A DNA stretch of 64,000 nucleotides from UBA5336 sp039818165 (GCA_039818165.1 JBCBUL010000001.1:124001-188000), one strand, 5' to 3'. Shown: positions 53,391-62,539, numbered from the stretch's first letter. The notes: a model not told the origin generated them from the letters alone. Numbers and translations: made by a program.

Positions 53391-54749
53391 TCACGCCAAC
53401 CCCACCGTCTCCAGCGCTGCCTGCTGTTGAGCGGCGAGGGCGTCCACATCGAAGCCCTCGATGCTTTCCTCGAACATGCGGTGGAAGTTCAGCTCCGCGC
53501 CAAGGCGCAGGTAGGCCGCGCCCAGTCCGATCGCGGCCCGGTCCATGAACACGAACTCCTTCGGAATCTTCACCGGACCCTTTTCCTTGAGCAGTTTGCG
53601 CACCTCAAACGCTTCGCGCCGGCCGTATTCGCCGGGCGGAACGCCATCGCCCACGGTGCGCACACGGTCCTCCAGCAGTGGGCCGTAGATAAACCCGGCC
53701 CAGACATTGAGGACCTCGACCAGTTCGCGGTTCAGGTTTTCAAACCCCCATTTCTCATAGGCGGCATAGGTGGCATCGAAATCATCGGCGCGCAGTGCGC
53801 GGTAAAGATCCACGGTTCCGGCCACGAAACTGGCCGGGAAAATGCGGATGCAGCCGAAATCCAGGAGGTTCAATCCGGCCCCGCCTTCGGTCACCTGGTA
53901 GTTCCCGAGATGTGGATCACCGTGGATGACCGCATAGCTGTTAAAAGGTTTCCACCAGGTCCAGAACAGGTTCGTGGCGATCTGGTTGCGCACGTCCTGG
54001 GGCGCGTCCTCAAAGTCCATCAGCCGGTCACCACTCAGCCAAGTCATCGTCAACAGGCGGCTGGTGGACAAGTCTTCGACCGGTTCGGGAATGTTGGTGG
54101 CTTCAGTGTCTGCGTGAATGTGGGCGTAGAGGCGCATGTGCGCGGCCTCGCGGTCATAGTCGAGCTCTTCGCGCAGGCGCTCATTGATCTCTTCAATCAT
54201 CGCGCTGGGGTCGATTGAGCCCCCTTCCAGCCGCCGGAACAGGCCCGCAAGGGTGCGCAGCTGCGCCACATCGCTCTCAACGGCGCTGGCCATGTCCGGG
54301 TATTGCAGCTTGCAGGCGACGGTCCTTCCGTCGAGCGTCTCGGCGCGGTGAACCTGGCCGAGGGAGGCGGCATGGGCGGCCTCTTTCCCGAATTCGGCAA
54401 ACTTCTCCTGCCAGCCAGGCCCCAGCTCGGCGCGCATCCGCCGTTTCACGAAAGGCCACCCCATGGCTGGCGCGTGCGCCTGCAGCTTGGACAGCTCTCC
54501 GGCATATTTCGCGGGCAGGAAATCCGGAATGGTCGACACCATCTGCGCGACCTTCATGAGCGGACCCTTCGACCGGCCCAGCGCCTCAGCAAGGGCCTTT
54601 GCGATGCGTTCGTCGCGCTCATCGCCGCCAAACAGGGAATTGGCCGCAAAACTCAGCCCCGCGCCGGACAGATTGGCGCCCACCCGCGCGGTGCGGGCGA
54701 TCCGCCCCGTCAGGCGGTTGCGTTCCGGATCGATCTGGTCCTGGGCCAT
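53391..54749 (-). CDS. ABC1/UbiB-family atypical kinase
   Basis: 452 residues. Family marks: the KxGQ-like KVAQM in GPLMKVAQMVSTIPDFLPAKY, the Ala-rich loop AHAASLGQVHRA, VACKLQYP with the nucleotide Lys, and VIHGDPHLGNY plus LLDFGCIR. KVAQ instead of KxGQ places it with the UbiB-like ADCK1-4/mycobacterial type. The family acts on coenzyme Q or lipid metabolism. ATG 54749 has GAGGAG eight bases upstream. No C-terminal membrane helices are evident, unlike E. coli UbiB. Confidence 0.9.
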   Translation of the reverse strand: MAQDQIDPERNRLTGRIARTARVGANLSGAGLSFAANSLFGGDERDERIAKALAEALGRSKGPLMKVAQMVSTIPDFLPAKYAGELSKLQAHAPAMGWPFVKRRMRAELGPGWQEKFAEFGKEAAHAASLGQVHRAETLDGRTVACKLQYPDMASAVESDVAQLRTLAGLFRRLEGGSIDPSAMIEEINERLREELDYDREAAHMRLYAHIHADTEATNIPEPVEDLSTSRLLTMTWLSGDRLMDFEDAPQDVRNQIATNLFWTWWKPFNSYAVIHGDPHLGNYQVTEGGAGLNLLDFGCIRIFPASFVAGTVDLYRALRADDFDATYAAYEKWGFENLNRELVEVLNVWAGFIYGPLLEDRVRTVGDGVPPGEYGRREAFEVRKLLKEKGPVKIPKEFVFMDRAAIGLGAAYLRLGAELNFHRMFEESIEGFDVDALAAQQQAALETVGLA

Positions 54750-54800
54750 GGATGTGCTCCTCACTCAAGTAAGTAAGCCATCGCGAACAGCTTTGCAGGG

Positions 54801-55337
54801 CTAGAGCAGCGGATAATCTGCCACAGGGTCGTAGCGCGAGGGGCCTTTGGTTGCGATGCTCTCGAAGAGATGGAAGCGGTCGACCCAGAAGGGGCCGTCG
54901 CGATAGGCTCCGTGGCGCTCCGTCCAGGCGCGGGTCTCCTCAAGGCCAGTGCCATGGAGGTGGGCCAGGGTGATGTGGGGCTTGAAAGCACGTGGCTCCT
55001 TGGGGAGGCCAAGGCGGCGAGCCGCACGCTCGCAGGCGCCAGCAAGCCGCGACAAATCCCTATGGGGGGCAATCCGCGCCCAGACAGCATGGGGCTCGCG
55101 CCGGCCAAACCAGCCCATACCATCGATTTCCAGTTCCAACTGGCCCGCTTCGATCTGGCCAAGCTCGTAGTCAATTTCGCGGGCTGTGTTCGTGTCCACC
55201 TCACCGAAATAGCGCAGCGTGATGTGGAAGTTTTCCAGCGGCCGCCAACTCGCCCCGGCAAGGCTCTTCTGGAGGTCCAGCAGGGCATCACCGATTTCTT
55301 CGGGAACGGGCAGGGCTGCAAACAGGCGGTGGAGCAT
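54801..55337 (-). CDS. thpR: RNA 2',3'-cyclic phosphodiesterase (2'-5' RNA ligase family)
   Basis: 178 residues. The two HxTx motifs of the 2H phosphoesterase fold are HITL at 38-41 and HITL at 121-124. RLFAALPVPEEI at the N-terminus is typical of ThpR. It hydrolyses 2',3'-cyclic phosphates to 2'-phosphates, relevant to tRNA ends. It lies 51 bases upstream of the ABC1 kinase gene and may start the transcript that runs to the TIR gene. Confidence 0.92.
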   Translation of the reverse strand: MLHRLFAALPVPEEIGDALLDLQKSLAGASWRPLENFHITLRYFGEVDTNTAREIDYELGQIEAGQLELEIDGMGWFGRREPHAVWARIAPHRDLSRLAGACERAARRLGLPKEPRAFKPHITLAHLHGTGLEETRAWTERHGAYRDGPFWVDRFHLFESIATKGPSRYDPVADYPLL

Positions 55338-55400
55338 CTTGCGACGACGCCTTCTGGCGCGGTTGGCTGAAGTGCGGACTTAGTTGCAGTCCCGGCAATA

Positions 55401-55430
55401 GAAAAGCCCCTCCGCGCGGGCGAAGGGGCT
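55401..55430 (-). terminator. Rho-independent terminator of the DUF2853 gene
   Basis: On the reverse strand AGCCCCT and AGGGGCT form a stem with a 12-base partly self-pairing loop, followed by TTTC. It lies 24 bases after the stop of the gene ending at 55454. Confidence 0.75.
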
Positions 55431-55453
55431 CTGGAACAGGTCTTTGCGCGCTG

Positions 55454-55786
55454 CTAGCCGGCCAGATCGTCGAGCTTTCCAAAATGCTCGGCCAGGAGAT
55501 AATAGAACGTCACCCGGCCCTTATTACCGCCCTCCGGCTTCAGTTTTTCGCATATCGCAGCGATCGCGGCATCAAGCTCGCTGGATGTATGGGCGAGCCC
55601 AAGCTTGCCCCGGAGCCACTTCTCGCGCACGCGGTCAAGCTCGCCCTGGTCCGAGCAGGAGACCAGTGAGCTGTCCCGGTTGCGCAGGGCAATTCCCAAA
55701 TGCCCCACAATCTTTTCCGCCGCCTTTTGGTTGTAACCAGAAGCGTACTTCTTGACGTTCTCTTCGTACTTAGATGCATCGGCCAT
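55454..55786 (-). CDS. DUF2853 family protein
   Basis: 110 residues, soluble and helical: DASKYEENVKKYASGYNQKAAEKIVGHLG, then CSDQGELDRVREKWLRGKLGL and a GRVTFYYLLAEHFGKL end. That is the DUF2853 pattern, a small structural family of unknown function. ATG 55786 has GGGAGG six bases upstream. Monocistronic, with its own terminator. Confidence 0.88.
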   Translation of the reverse strand: MADASKYEENVKKYASGYNQKAAEKIVGHLGIALRNRDSSLVSCSDQGELDRVREKWLRGKLGLAHTSSELDAAIAAICEKLKPEGGNKGRVTFYYLLAEHFGKLDDLAG

Positions 55787-55900
55787 GCGGCCCTCCCTCA
55801 CGTTTCCTCCGGTGCTTGTTTGTGTAATATTTGCACCGATACGGAATGTTTGCGCGCGTTCAGGGGCAAGTCAATATTGCGCCGCAATGCGCGCTCTCTC

Positions 55901-56947
55901 CTAGGGGCAAGGGGACGGTTGCGCCCGGTTTAGCTCTGCAATGTCCTGCTCCAGGTCCTCGCTCCAGGCCAGGTCGAACGCGTCGATACAGATCTTGAGC
56001 TGATCCATCGTGGTCGCACCAATGATGGTGGACGTGGTGAAGGGCCGGGTATCGCAGAATTTCAGGGCCATCTGGGTTGGGTCCAGCCCGCGGCGCTCGG
56101 CCAGCGCGAGATAGCTTTCGATCGCCGCCAGGCCTTCAGGGCTCTCATAGCGCTGGAGGCGGTTGAAGAGCTGTTTGCGTGAACCCTCTGGCAGCGCGCC
56201 GCCGCGATACTTCCCGGTCAGATAGCCTTGGGCGAGGGGGGAATAGGCAAAGAGGCCGACCTGCTCGCGCATGGCCACTTCGGCCAGACCGTCCTCGAAC
56301 TTCCGGCTGACCAGATTGTAGACATTCTGGATCGACTGGACCCGCGGCAGGTCCCGTGCATCGCTTTCGGCCAGGAACCGCATCACGCCGTACGGCGTCT
56401 CGTTGGAAACGCCAATATGGCGCACTTTACCCGCTTTCACGTGGGAATTCAGGTGATCGAGGATGTCTTCGAAAGGCTCATACGGGATTTCATACTCGTT
56501 GGGAGACATCTCCCGTCCAAACATCGGCGCCGGCCTGTCTGGCCAGTGCATCTGGTAAAGGTCGATATAGTCAGTTTGCAAGCGGCGCAGGCTGCCTTCC
56601 ACTGCATCATCGATATGATCTTTGATCAGGCGACAGCGTTTCACGTCCATGGAGCGATGCCAGGTCATATCGGAGCGGCCGACGACTTTCGTTGCCAGCA
56701 CAACATCGCTTCGCCGGCCCGTCTTTTTGAACCAGGTGCCAATGATTTCTTCGGTCTTGCCCTGGGTCTCCGGCTTGGGCGGTATGGCGTAAAGCTCGGC
56801 CGTATCCCAGAAGGTCACACCGCGCTCCAGGGCGTAATCCATCTGGGCGTGGCCCTCGGCCTCGGTGTTTTGCTGGCCCCAGGTCATTGTGCCCAGACAG
56901 CAAGCAGAAACCTCAATGCCCGTTCGGCCAAGCTCTCGTTTTTCCAT
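55901..56947 (-). CDS. Aldo/keto reductase, Tas-like
   Basis: 348 residues, an (alpha/beta)8 NADPH reductase. Catalytic tetrad: Asp in FWDTAE, Tyr in ELYA, Lys in LATKVVG and His in YQMHWPDR. PPKPETQGKTEEIIGTWF in the second loop is specific to the Tas/YajO-like group. C-terminal FTTSTIIGATTMDQL binds the cofactor. The start at 56947 is chosen because MEKRELGRTGIEV is the family N-terminus. Natural substrate unknown. Divergent from the Bax-inhibitor gene. Confidence 0.9.
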   Translation of the reverse strand: MEKRELGRTGIEVSACCLGTMTWGQQNTEAEGHAQMDYALERGVTFWDTAELYAIPPKPETQGKTEEIIGTWFKKTGRRSDVVLATKVVGRSDMTWHRSMDVKRCRLIKDHIDDAVEGSLRRLQTDYIDLYQMHWPDRPAPMFGREMSPNEYEIPYEPFEDILDHLNSHVKAGKVRHIGVSNETPYGVMRFLAESDARDLPRVQSIQNVYNLVSRKFEDGLAEVAMREQVGLFAYSPLAQGYLTGKYRGGALPEGSRKQLFNRLQRYESPEGLAAIESYLALAERRGLDPTQMALKFCDTRPFTTSTIIGATTMDQLKICIDAFDLAWSEDLEQDIAELNRAQPSPCP

Positions 56948-57130
56948 GGGGCGGGGCTCCGTCATTTGAATTATGGTTGACGTTTTATGCATAGCGGGGC
57001 GCGGCGCATTGCCAACCGGTTTTCCTTGCGAACATCCGCTCGTTTCCCCATATTACAAGCAATCCGCGCGGGAGTATTTCGCGCGGGCCTTGTGCAACTT
57101 GAACGGAAAACCAAAACAAGGGTTTTATCG

Positions 57131-57901
57131 ATGAACGACTTCAACAGGTCCTACGCCACAAATACTGGCACAATGGACATGTCCAAGGATGCCGGCCTGC
57201 GCAGTTTCATGCTCGGCGTCTACAACAAGCTCGCCCTGGGCATCGCTCTTGCGGGCGTCCTGGCCTACGCCGCGGGTTCAATTGAGCCTCTGGCGAAGCT
57301 CCTCTACGGCACGCCGCTGCGCTGGGTCGTGATGCTGGCACCAGTTGGCTTCCTGCTGTTTGCCAACTTTGGCATGCGCAACCCAAGCCCGATGGGCACG
57401 GCCATTCTCTACTGGGGCGTTGTCAGCACGCTCGGCCTCTCCATGGGCATCTATGTCGCCATGGCGGCGGCCGGTATCGGGGGGCTCAGCCATGTGGTGA
57501 TTGCCCAGGCCTTCCTGGCCACGGCAATCACATTCGGTGGTCTTTCGCTCTTCGGCTACACGACGAAGATGAACCTCGGTCCGATCGGATCCTTCGCTTT
57601 CATGGCGATCTGGGGCCTCTTTGTGGTGGGCTTGCTCGCTCTGGTCATCCCGATGATCTTCCCGAGCACAGCAGGCATGATTGGCTGGGGACAACCCTTC
57701 TCGCTGATCCTGTCGGGTGGTTTCGCCCTGCTGTCAGCGGTGATCATCGCCTGGCAAACCCAGAGCCTGAAGGAAGGCTACTACCAGCTTGGTGGCGACA
57801 CCCGCGGCATGGCCGTGATGACAAACTGGGGCGCGCTGAATTTCTTCGTGTCCTTCGTGAACATCTTCCAATTCTTCCTGCAGCTGCTGTCCAGCGACTA
57901 A
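57131..57901 (+). CDS. Bax inhibitor-1 / YccA family membrane protein
   Basis: 256 residues with seven membrane segments after a 25-residue polar N-terminus (the conserved LRSFMLGVYNKLALGIALAG). Family marks: AQAFLATAITFGGLSLFGYTTK, MAIWGLFVVGLLA and the end FVSFVNIFQFFLQLLS. Members are Ca2+-leak channels or interact with FtsH. The start at 57131 is set by the family N-terminus; an AAGGG lies upstream. Confidence 0.9.
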   Translation: MNDFNRSYATNTGTMDMSKDAGLRSFMLGVYNKLALGIALAGVLAYAAGSIEPLAKLLYGTPLRWVVMLAPVGFLLFANFGMRNPSPMGTAILYWGVVSTLGLSMGIYVAMAAAGIGGLSHVVIAQAFLATAITFGGLSLFGYTTKMNLGPIGSFAFMAIWGLFVVGLLALVIPMIFPSTAGMIGWGQPFSLILSGGFALLSAVIIAWQTQSLKEGYYQLGGDTRGMAVMTNWGALNFFVSFVNIFQFFLQLLSSD

Positions 57902-57927
57902 GCCAGACTGAAACCTGCAAACAAGAC

Positions 57928-57960
57928 CCCCGGTGGAGCCATCTGCCGTGGGTTTTTGTT
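57928..57960 (+). terminator. Probable terminator after the Bax-inhibitor-1 gene
   Basis: ACCCCCGG and CCGTGGGT form a stem with one mismatch around a 12-base loop that can itself pair, followed by TTTTTG. It lies just after the stop at 57901 and before the convergent TetR-like gene. Confidence 0.65.
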
Positions 57961-57973
57961 TGGGGTTGTAGGC

Positions 57974-58657
57974 CTAGCCCTGCGGTGCTGGCTCGGCGTC
58001 AGCGGGGCCTTCGCCGCTGGTAGGCGGATCGCCGTCCCAGGCTTCGCCTTCGGGCTGCGAGGTGTTCTTGCGACGCCCGCCGCGAAAGTTTGCGAAGCGG
58101 CCTGCGCCATCTTCCAGCTTGCGGAGTTCCTCATCCAACTTGGACATGGTGCGCGCAAAGCCGAGGTCGGTTTCCTTGCGCCAAGCACGCTCGGCCTGGG
58201 CCATGGCATAGGCCACCGCCACCGAGCGGATATCTCTCGGCACGGCCTGGTCTGCACCATCCAGGCCAGCTGAAACCAGCGCCCAATCCGCGCTGGCCTT
58301 GCGTACGGCCAGGTGTTTGGCGAGGCGAATGGGGGATTGTTCGCGGTAGTGCACGAGAGACAACACACCGGCGCGGCGCGCTTCCATGGCTTCAAACCGC
58401 AGCATGATGACATCAAACAGGCGCTCGCGCGGGGTCTCTTCCGGGTCAATGCCTTCACCGGACATGGCCTTGTCGAAATGGCGCTCGACCGCTTCTGCCA
58501 GGCTTTCGACGCTGGCGACCCCATGGAAATCGTTCAGGGTGAGTCCTGCCGCCGTGGCGATATCCGAAAGGGTCAGCTCGCCCCAACGCCGGGTCTCGGC
58601 CAGGTCCAGGGCGGCGATGATGCCTTTTTCGATGATGTCGTCCCGTGCGTTGGCCAT
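57974..58657 (-). CDS. TetR/COQ9-like regulator
   Basis: 227 residues. N-terminal HTH of TetR type (GELTLSDIATAAGLTLNDFHGVA, about 26-48); the second half has SADWALVSAGLDGADQAVPRDIRSVAVAYAMAQAERAWRKE, like the COQ9/TetR C-domain, followed by an acidic Pro/Gly tail. In COQ9 the fold binds ubiquinone intermediates rather than DNA, and ubiK lies 1.4 kb away, so a quinone role is possible. Ten bases after proC on the same strand, so it is probably in that operon. Confidence 0.7.
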   Translation of the reverse strand: MANARDDIIEKGIIAALDLAETRRWGELTLSDIATAAGLTLNDFHGVASVESLAEAVERHFDKAMSGEGIDPEETPRERLFDVIMLRFEAMEARRAGVLSLVHYREQSPIRLAKHLAVRKASADWALVSAGLDGADQAVPRDIRSVAVAYAMAQAERAWRKETDLGFARTMSKLDEELRKLEDGAGRFANFRGGRRKNTSQPEGEAWDGDPPTSGEGPADAEPAPQG

Positions 58658-58667
58658 GGCGTATCCT

Positions 58668-59477
58668 TCAAGTGCGGCCCGAAAGCGCCTTGTCTCGCGC
58701 CAGGGCAGCTTTCAATGCGTCTTTGAAGAGAGATGGCATCGCGCCGTCCGCCATCAAGACCTCCAGGGCGGCCTGGGTGACGCCATTGGGCGATGTCACG
58801 GCGCGGCGCAGGTCTGCGGGGGACTGGTCGCTGGCTGCCAACAGGCTGGCGGACCCCTCCACCGTGTGCACCGCCAGCCGCGCGGCCATATCGGCGGGCA
58901 CGCCCAGCGCTTCTGCCGCGTCGGCCAGCGCTTCCGCCATCAGGAACACGTAGGCCGGGCCACATCCTGACAGGCCCGTAGCTGCCTGCAGGGTGGCCTC
59001 CTCCATCGGGCCTTCGACATGACCAAGCGGAGAGAGAAGCGCGCGTGCAGTCTCCATATCCGCGCCTGTGCAGGCCGTTGACGGGCTCACCAGGGCCACG
59101 CCCTTGCCAATGGCGCCGGGCGTATTCGGCATCACGCGGATGCATCGATCCGTGTCCAGGGCTTTGGCCATGCCGTTAAGCGTGACGCCCGCCATGATGG
59201 AAATGACCAGCGTCTCTGGCCCGATCCAGGCCTTTAAGTCGTCAACGACAGAAGGGAAGACCTGGGGCTTCACGCCGACCATCAGGACGCCTGCGGAAAC
59301 GGGTTCCGGGTTGAGGTCGATACGATCCGTGTTTGCCCAATCCTGAACGATGTCGCGCGGCCGTGGCGCGAGGATCGCCGGGCGCAGAGGCGGGTCAGCC
59401 TTCAGCCAGCCCGCCGCGATGGCACCGCCCATATTGCCCGCGCCAAATAGAACGACAGGCGCGGAGGGATCGCCCAT
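58668..59477 (-). CDS. proC: Pyrroline-5-carboxylate reductase
   Basis: 269 residues. NADP site VLFGAGNMGGAI at the N-terminus, then VGVKPQVFPSVVDDL, SIMAGVT, RVMPNTPGAIGKG and the C-terminal family stretch TGLSGCGPAYVFLMAEALADAA ... TSPNGVTQAALEVL. Last step of proline synthesis. Its start overlaps the YbjN stop by one base, so the two are coupled. Confidence 0.95.
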   Translation of the reverse strand: MGDPSAPVVLFGAGNMGGAIAAGWLKADPPLRPAILAPRPRDIVQDWANTDRIDLNPEPVSAGVLMVGVKPQVFPSVVDDLKAWIGPETLVISIMAGVTLNGMAKALDTDRCIRVMPNTPGAIGKGVALVSPSTACTGADMETARALLSPLGHVEGPMEEATLQAATGLSGCGPAYVFLMAEALADAAEALGVPADMAARLAVHTVEGSASLLAASDQSPADLRRAVTSPNGVTQAALEVLMADGAMPSLFKDALKAALARDKALSGRT

Positions 59478-59983
59478 CAGGCCTCGCCCAGGGTCTCGAA
59501 CATGACCGCATCAATGGCTTCGCGCGGGGATTTGCCGGCCCAGATCAGGAAGTTGAACGCTGGCACAAAGCGCTCACAGCTGTCCACGGCAGCCGCCATC
59601 AAAGAGCGCAGCTCGCCTGTGCTGGGAACATCCCGGTCGAGCATGGGCAGGGCGTGGCGGAAAATGATGACGCCTTCTTCGGCCCAATAGTCGAAGTGGC
59701 CGAGCCAGAGCCGCTCATTGCAGAGCATGACCAGTTCCGCGAGCGCGATGCGTTTGCCCGGCTGCGGTTTCACATCCAGAGTCACGGAGAAATGGATCGC
59801 TGCAGGCTCGTGGCGCATGGCAAACAGCGCGCCCATATCGCCCCAGCGTGTTGGGCAGATGCACTGGATGGCATCATCGCCCTCTTCGCGCTCGTGCTGC
59901 CAGCCATTGGCCTCCAGCATTTCTTCGATCACGTCGAGCGCTTCGATGTCTGTGGTTTCGATATTTGTCTGGCTTAAGCTCAT
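59477..59983 (-). CDS. YbjN domain protein
   Basis: 168 residues, soluble. ALDVIEEMLEANGWQHEREEGD at the start, VMLCNERLWLGHFDYWAEEGVIIFRHALPM in the middle and a helical end with CERFVPAFNFLIWAGKSPREAIDAV match the alphaproteobacterial YbjN group, related to type III chaperones. Function unknown. ATG 59983 has GAGG just upstream and is preferred to one seven codons earlier. It forms an operon with proC and the TetR/COQ9-like gene. Confidence 0.88.
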   Translation of the reverse strand: MSLSQTNIETTDIEALDVIEEMLEANGWQHEREEGDDAIQCICPTRWGDMGALFAMRHEPAAIHFSVTLDVKPQPGKRIALAELVMLCNERLWLGHFDYWAEEGVIIFRHALPMLDRDVPSTGELRSLMAAAVDSCERFVPAFNFLIWAGKSPREAIDAVMFETLGEA

Positions 59984-60093
59984 TGCCTCGCCCTTTCGAA
60001 TCACTGCGGGCCCCCTGGCCGACCGCGCAAGCTAACTATGCGCTGAGTCGGCTGCAACACCACCCGCCGGGTTTGTCCACGGGAAATTGACCG

Positions 60094-60348
60094 TTAACTG
60101 TCTTTTTTTGCGGCCGATTCGAGCGCCTCGACCCGTGCCTCGAGCGCCTCGACCCGCTCCAGCGCGGCAACGGCGAGCGCCTTGAGGGCATCAACCTCGT
60201 CGCGCCCGGCCAGGTCCATATCGGCAATCATCGATTGTACGCGTGATTGCATGGCCGTGCGCGCTTCGTCGCCGGCGGCGCGGGCTGCGCCCATGGCGCC
60301 TGTCATCAGGCCAGCCAGGTCATCCAGCAGGGGCGGTGTTGTCGACAT
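60094..60348 (-). CDS. ubiK: Accessory factor UbiK family (BMFP) protein
   Basis: 84 residues: DDLAGLMTGAMGAARAAGDEARTAM, then RVQSMIADMDLAGRDEVDALKALA and a coiled-coil C-terminus with EALEARVEALE repeats. UbiK assists the aerobic ubiquinone-synthesis complex and promotes membrane interaction. The start at 60348 is the family N-terminus. Divergent from the MidA gene across 94 bases. Confidence 0.9.
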   Translation of the reverse strand: MSTTPPLLDDLAGLMTGAMGAARAAGDEARTAMQSRVQSMIADMDLAGRDEVDALKALAVAALERVEALEARVEALESAAKKDS

Positions 60349-60442
60349 GGGCGAACTCCTCGGGGCGCAGAGCGGCCGCGCTTGTACATGCGCGGCGGAC
60401 ACTACACATGGGGGCAAAAGGGAAATCGGAAAAGACCCGACG

Positions 60443-61498
60443 ATGACGCAGACGTCCCCAGATGCGCTGACCCGCCGCCTCAAAGCCCTCATTGAGAGTG
60501 AAGGGCCATTGCCGGTATCGACGTATATGCAGCTTTGCCTGCACGATCCCAAGCATGGCTACTACGCCACCCGTCCGGGGCTTGGCGTGGACTTCCGCAC
60601 CGCCCCGGAGACAAGTCAGGTCTTTGGCGAGCTTTTGGGGGTGTGGGCCGCCTATGAGTGGCAGGTGATGGGCCGGCCGGACCCGTGTATTCTCGCCGAG
60701 CTTGGACCGGGGCGGGGCACGTTAATGGCCGATGCGCTCAAAGCGACCCGGAAGGTCGAAGGCTTCCACGATGCCATGCAACTGGTTCTGGTAGAAGCGA
60801 GTCCCGTCTTGCGGGCTGCGCAGGCAGAACGGCTTTCTGGCCACAGTGTTCACCATGTGGCTGGGCTCGGCGATGTTCCTGGCGGCCCCGCCATCTTCAT
60901 CGCCAACGAGTTTCTCGATTGCCTGCCCGCACGCCAGTTTGTTCGCGCCGATGGGGGCTGGTTTGAGCGAAAAGTATCGACGGGCCCCGACGGCAAGCTC
61001 TGTTTCGGGTTGTCGGCGGACCGTCCCCCATCAGAGATTGCCTCTTCCATCGAGGAAGAAATCGAGTTCCAGCCGGGCCTCCAAAGGGTGGTGGAGGTCC
61101 TCGCAGAGCGTCGTGATCCCCTGAGAGCTCTCTTTATTGACTACGGCACCGATGGCAGCGGACCCGGCGATACGTTGCGTGCGTATCGCTCTGGCCAGCA
61201 GGTCCACCCCCTCGAGGCGCCCGGCGCATGTGACCTGACAGTGGATGTGGACTTCGCCCGCCTTTCCCGGCTGGCGTCAGCGGCCCGGCTGGATGTGGCA
61301 GGCCCCATCGGTCAGGGCATGTTTTTGGGCCAGCTTGGCATTGAAGCGCGGATGCAGGCCCTGATCCGCAAAGCGCCAGAGTCCGCAGATGCGATCTATG
61401 AAGGTGTCCGCGAACTGGTCGAACCTGATCGCATGGGCCAGCGCTTCAAGGCGATGTGTTTGTCGTCGCCCAGCTTGCCTGCGCCCGTAGGGTTCTGA
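60443..61498 (+). CDS. SAM-dependent methyltransferase, MidA/NDUFAF7 family
   Basis: 351 residues. ALIESEGPLPVSTYMQLCLHDPKHGYYA is the family N-terminus; the SAM site is LAELGPGRGTLMAD, and IFIANEFLDCLPARQFV, FIDYGTDG and LTVDVDFARL follow, all specific to DUF185/MidA proteins. The mitochondrial homologue NDUFAF7 dimethylates an arginine of complex I subunit NDUFS2, so the bacterial protein probably assists NADH dehydrogenase. The start at 60443 has only a weak SD. Confidence 0.92.
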   Translation: MTQTSPDALTRRLKALIESEGPLPVSTYMQLCLHDPKHGYYATRPGLGVDFRTAPETSQVFGELLGVWAAYEWQVMGRPDPCILAELGPGRGTLMADALKATRKVEGFHDAMQLVLVEASPVLRAAQAERLSGHSVHHVAGLGDVPGGPAIFIANEFLDCLPARQFVRADGGWFERKVSTGPDGKLCFGLSADRPPSEIASSIEEEIEFQPGLQRVVEVLAERRDPLRALFIDYGTDGSGPGDTLRAYRSGQQVHPLEAPGACDLTVDVDFARLSRLASAARLDVAGPIGQGMFLGQLGIEARMQALIRKAPESADAIYEGVRELVEPDRMGQRFKAMCLSSPSLPAPVGF

Positions 61499-61546
61499 AC
61501 TCACGATCGCGGCAAAAGATGGGCCTCTAGAAATCTGGAATCCGGC

Positions 61547-62539
61547 CTAAACCGTTACCACAACCTTGCCCTGGGCGCGGCGTTCGATCAGCTCTGTGAT
61601 GGCGTCAGCGGCGCGCTCCAGAGGATAATGGCCGGAAACATGTGGCTTGATCTTTCCATCCCGGTAGAACTGAAAAAGCTCAGCGATGTGCTGGGCATTG
61701 CGCTCAGGGTTACGCGCCACGAACGCGCCCCAGAAGACGCCGCGCACATCGCAGGATTTCAGCAAGGTCAGGTTCAGCGGTAGTTTCGGAATGCCTGCTG
61801 GAAAGCCGATTACGAGGAAGCGGCCTTCCCAATTCATGGCGCGCAGCGCGGGTTCGGCATAATCCCCGCCAACCCCGTCATAGATGATGTCGACGCCGCC
61901 GCCTGACACTTCCTTGATCTGATTGGAGAACTCTTTCTGCTGGCCCCGGTCCAGTGCGCCCCGTTCATAGACGAGGCCCTTGTCTGCGCCCTTGGAGAGG
62001 CAGAAATCCACCTTTTCCTGGCTGGACGCTGCCGCGATGACTTCGAGACCCATGGCCTTGCCGAGTTCCACAGCCGCGATGCCCACGCCGCCGGCGGCGC
62101 CGAGTACGAGCAGTTTTTCGCCGGGCTTGGGATCAGCGCGATCTTTCAGAGCATAATGACTGGTGCCGTAGGTCATGATGAGCGCGGCAGCTTCGTCGAA
62201 CGGCATTTCGTCGGGAATTGGGATGCAGCGCCCGGCATGGACGGCGACTTCCTCTCGCATGCCGCCCCAGCCAGTGGAGCCAATCACCCTGTCGCCCACT
62301 TTCAGGTTGGTGACGCCCTCGCCGACGGATTTCACAACGCCTGACACCTCTCCACCCGGAGAAAACGGTCTTTCAGGCTTGAATTGGTAGAGATCTTGGA
62401 TGATCAGCGAGTCTGGAAAGTTCACGCCAATAGCTTTGACCTCCAGAACCACTTCGCCCTTCCCCGCATCCGGGGCGGGAATATCTTCCAGAACCAGCGT
62501 TTCGGGCCCTCCGGGCGCTTTTGACAGGATCGCTTTCAT
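61547..62539 (-). CDS. NADPH:quinone oxidoreductase family (zeta-crystallin-like MDR)
   Basis: 330 residues, zinc-free medium-chain reductase: VNFPDSLIIQDLYQFKPERPFSPGGEVSG, VGDRVIGSTGWGG, the cofactor loop LVLGAAGGVGIAA, and DGVGGDYAEPALRAMNWEGRFLVIGF. The AAGGVG without zinc ligands places it with quinone oxidoreductases. The ATG at 62539 has GGAGGAG upstream; the frame extends further but without coding features. Convergent with the MidA gene. Confidence 0.9.
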   Translation of the reverse strand: MKAILSKAPGGPETLVLEDIPAPDAGKGEVVLEVKAIGVNFPDSLIIQDLYQFKPERPFSPGGEVSGVVKSVGEGVTNLKVGDRVIGSTGWGGMREEVAVHAGRCIPIPDEMPFDEAAALIMTYGTSHYALKDRADPKPGEKLLVLGAAGGVGIAAVELGKAMGLEVIAAASSQEKVDFCLSKGADKGLVYERGALDRGQQKEFSNQIKEVSGGGVDIIYDGVGGDYAEPALRAMNWEGRFLVIGFPAGIPKLPLNLTLLKSCDVRGVFWGAFVARNPERNAQHIAELFQFYRDGKIKPHVSGHYPLERAADAITELIERRAQGKVVVTV

